A stretch of 64,000 nucleotides of DNA from Sycobia sp. Sy_11. Lineage: Eukaryota > Arthropoda > Insecta > Hymenoptera > Epichrysomallidae. The position numbers were made by a program, and so were the translations under genes. How positions within the stretch are numbered: the stretch's first letter is position 1; each line of letters begins with the position of its first letter. Location of the stretch: positions 434,001 through 498,000 of the forward strand of contig JACCIC010000018.1 of NCBI GenBank assembly GCA_018907035.1. The letters are read 5' to 3'. Below the pieces are notes generated by a model. It worked only from the letters and a program-made list of their open reading frames with translations. It did not search any database and was not told the DNA's origin. This document shows, piece after piece, positions 61,944 through 64,000 of this stretch.

Positions 61944-61955
61944 GGGGGGGGGGGG
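61944..61955. repeat. G12 homopolymer
   Basis: Twelve consecutive G residues in otherwise AT-rich DNA. Confidence 0.9.
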
Positions 61956-63037
61956 TATTTAAGTTCGGTAATTCGCAGCACGCAGTAGCTGTTTGACAAA
62001 TTTTACGTCTCTGCAGGGCAAGTGCGATTTACAGGTATATGCCTGAAGATTTATGAGCGTAGTTTAAAACTAAATAAACGCTGAGAGCCTTCTGCTCTTT
62101 ACCTGGACAGAATCAAGCAAAACGTATCTCACACATACTTAGAAAGTATTGTGCCTAGTCATATACTTTTTGATTATACAAAAATATAATGGCTTTTAAT
62201 ATTTTACTTGAATATCATTTTGATGCCAAAATCTGATCCCATCGTTTCATTGTTCTTAATAAATTATATAATTGTATCCAGCTATGTACGAAGTATTTTT
62301 CACCCAATAAATTTTGTAACATTGTAATATTGTAACGTCGATGGTAATTTCATTCCATCTTGCTCTTATAATTCATACATTTGCTAAATAAATCATTACG
62401 TCGATGGGTTTAATGCAAACTGTTCATCAGAAACATAAATTATTCTCTTTCTGTGTTGGAGTGAATTTATGAATTACATTATAAAATTATCTTCAAAAAC
62501 GTCATTCAATGCTAAATATTACATATATATTGTTTTAATTATTATTGTTGCTATATAGATGTATAAAGCTTGATCAGGCAAATGGCTAATATACGGTAGT
62601 CATTCGTCAAAGTTAAAAAATTTTTTCATAGGTGTATTGAAATAACTATAATAAATACTTAAACCTTAATTATTTTCATTTCCTTATATTTCATATTTAA
62701 AACTTTATATTTAGATATAATTACTTTTAGATTTACGATTAAAATAAATCAATTGGAGCAAGGCTTATTTATCGAATTTCGATTATAATTGCAAGGAGTC
62801 TCATAGTAAAATTATATTTAAAATAAATATTCATATTATATTAATATTCATATTAATTTCCGTGTATAAAGAAACTCCAAAAATTCCACGTACAAATATT
62901 TGAACTCTCGCACGCAGGATAATCATTTATTCGCTAATCTCATTAGGCTCTATAGGGCTATTATTCCATTCCGTGAGACAACGAACTTTTCATTATTTAG
63001 AATTCATTAAGAAATGTGTCCGGAGCGTTATGAAATT

Positions 63038-63039
<2 letters not shown>
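61956..63039. other. AT-rich non-coding region
   Basis: Nothing recognised. Confidence 0.4.

Positions 63040-63083
<44 letters not shown>
63040..63083. repeat. (TA)n microsatellite
   Basis: About 44 bp of TA. Confidence 0.95.
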
Positions 63084-63086
<3 letters not shown>

Positions 63087-63609
63087 TTCTCGATCACATC
63101 GCATCTCCTGTCGATGCCAATCAATCTATTATTTTGCGGTACAATAGAAAAACACGCATTTGCGTATATGGCTTCCTTCGAAATTTATGGAAATTATGTA
63201 TGCGTAACCACTGTTAATGGAGTAGTATGCGCTTGTAGGAGAAAACTCGGTCTTTTATTTCGCGAGCGAGCACTTCCGTTGTCTATATATATACGAAATT
63301 ACCGGAACGTTATATGGCTTAAGCGGCCAAAATAACGGCGCACCGCGTATAATTATTTTACTTGCGGCGGAATTTCCCTTTTTAGTATATATATATATAT
63401 ACGTAGCAACGTAGGTAGCAGCGACGCAGCCTTCCGAGGCTGCACGAAATTCAATTCCGAATAAATTTTGGGAGACGCTCCGAGGGGGGGCTTGTGAAGG
63501 CGGCACAGCGACTACAACGTTGCAGCCTCCTCCCGCCTACACCATCGTTATACTTATGCACCAATGATTCTCCCGCACTTCCCGCATGTACATGCAACCA
63601 CATGCATAC

Positions 63610-63612
<3 letters not shown>
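63084..63612. other. Mixed non-coding segment
   Basis: GC-balanced from about 63400, with a minor TA run at about 63387-63401. No gene recognised. Confidence 0.35.

Positions 63613-63663
<51 letters not shown>
63613..63663. repeat. (TA)n microsatellite
   Basis: About 51 bp of TA. Confidence 0.95.
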
Positions 63664-63668
<5 letters not shown>

Positions 63669-64000
63669 TTCACGTACATACCGCAGGCGAATCGAATTAT
63701 TCGTGTGTGTATATATACATAAGTACATTTGCGGCAGCGTGGAGGACGTGATGCAGCTGTGTAAAATGGAAATGACTGCTGACGAACAATTGTTGTTATT
63801 ATCCTTGTTCATAATTTTTTGTGTTATTTGTATTTTTTTTTCTTTTGCCGTCGACCGGGGGATTGCTTGTCGAGCCACGCTGTAGGTGGGCGCCACATCG
63901 ATATACGTTTGAAGGATACTTTTATATTGCTCGCGGAATTGGATGGTGCGGAATTTGTTTTATGAAACGCCACAGCGTACGAATATATTGACTAGGAACG
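63664..64000. other. Non-coding segment to window edge
   Basis: A 60-codon plus-strand frame at 63703-63885 has a hydrophobic stretch (LLLLSLFIIFCVICIFFSF) but no other support. Nothing else recognised. Confidence 0.3.

Overview
This is eukaryotic nuclear DNA, most likely from an insect. Three things point there: an AT-rich background broken by short CpG-rich islands, very many dinucleotide microsatellites, and a mariner copy of a type common in insects. An ant, bee, wasp or sawfly fits best, but that placement is inference. There are no operons, bacterial promoters or CRISPR arrays.

Only one intact protein-coding gene can be reconstructed with confidence. It lies on the minus strand at 38371-43623 and is a facilitated trehalose / sugar transporter of the Tret1-like type (major facilitator superfamily, sugar porter). 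Three coding exons (43554-43623, 40489-40672, 38371-39610) join in frame into a 497-residue protein that carries the family's loop motifs. Introns 1 and 2 are 2881 and 878 nt long. A coding extension upstream of the first ATG is possible.

The other recognisable protein relic is a decayed mariner-family DNA transposon at about 983-2218. Its transposase has a DD34D triad but is broken by a nonsense codon and several frameshifts. A tRNA-derived SINE-like segment lies at about 58700-59160.

Layout: 1-982 AT-rich flank with a possible exon end at its left edge; 983-2218 mariner; 2219-36940 mostly gene-free DNA with most of the (TA)n arrays, several (TC)n and (TG)n arrays and CpG-rich islands, plus a perfect 95-bp tandem duplication, a diverged repeat pair and a degenerate tandem array; 38371-43623 the transporter gene; 43660-48470 AT-rich DNA; 48590-50330 the most GC-rich island; 50330-64000 mostly AT-rich DNA with the SINE-like segment and two terminal (TA)n arrays.

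Nearly all other open frames are translated microsatellites (Tyr-Ile, Leu-Ser, Arg-Glu or Cys-Val runs) or chance frames in GC-rich islands, and they are not annotated as genes. No complete undescribed system is evident. The best leads are the coding-like frame at 29141-29361, the degenerate array at 17671-17910, the SINE-like segment, and the tandem and palindromic structures listed in the findings.
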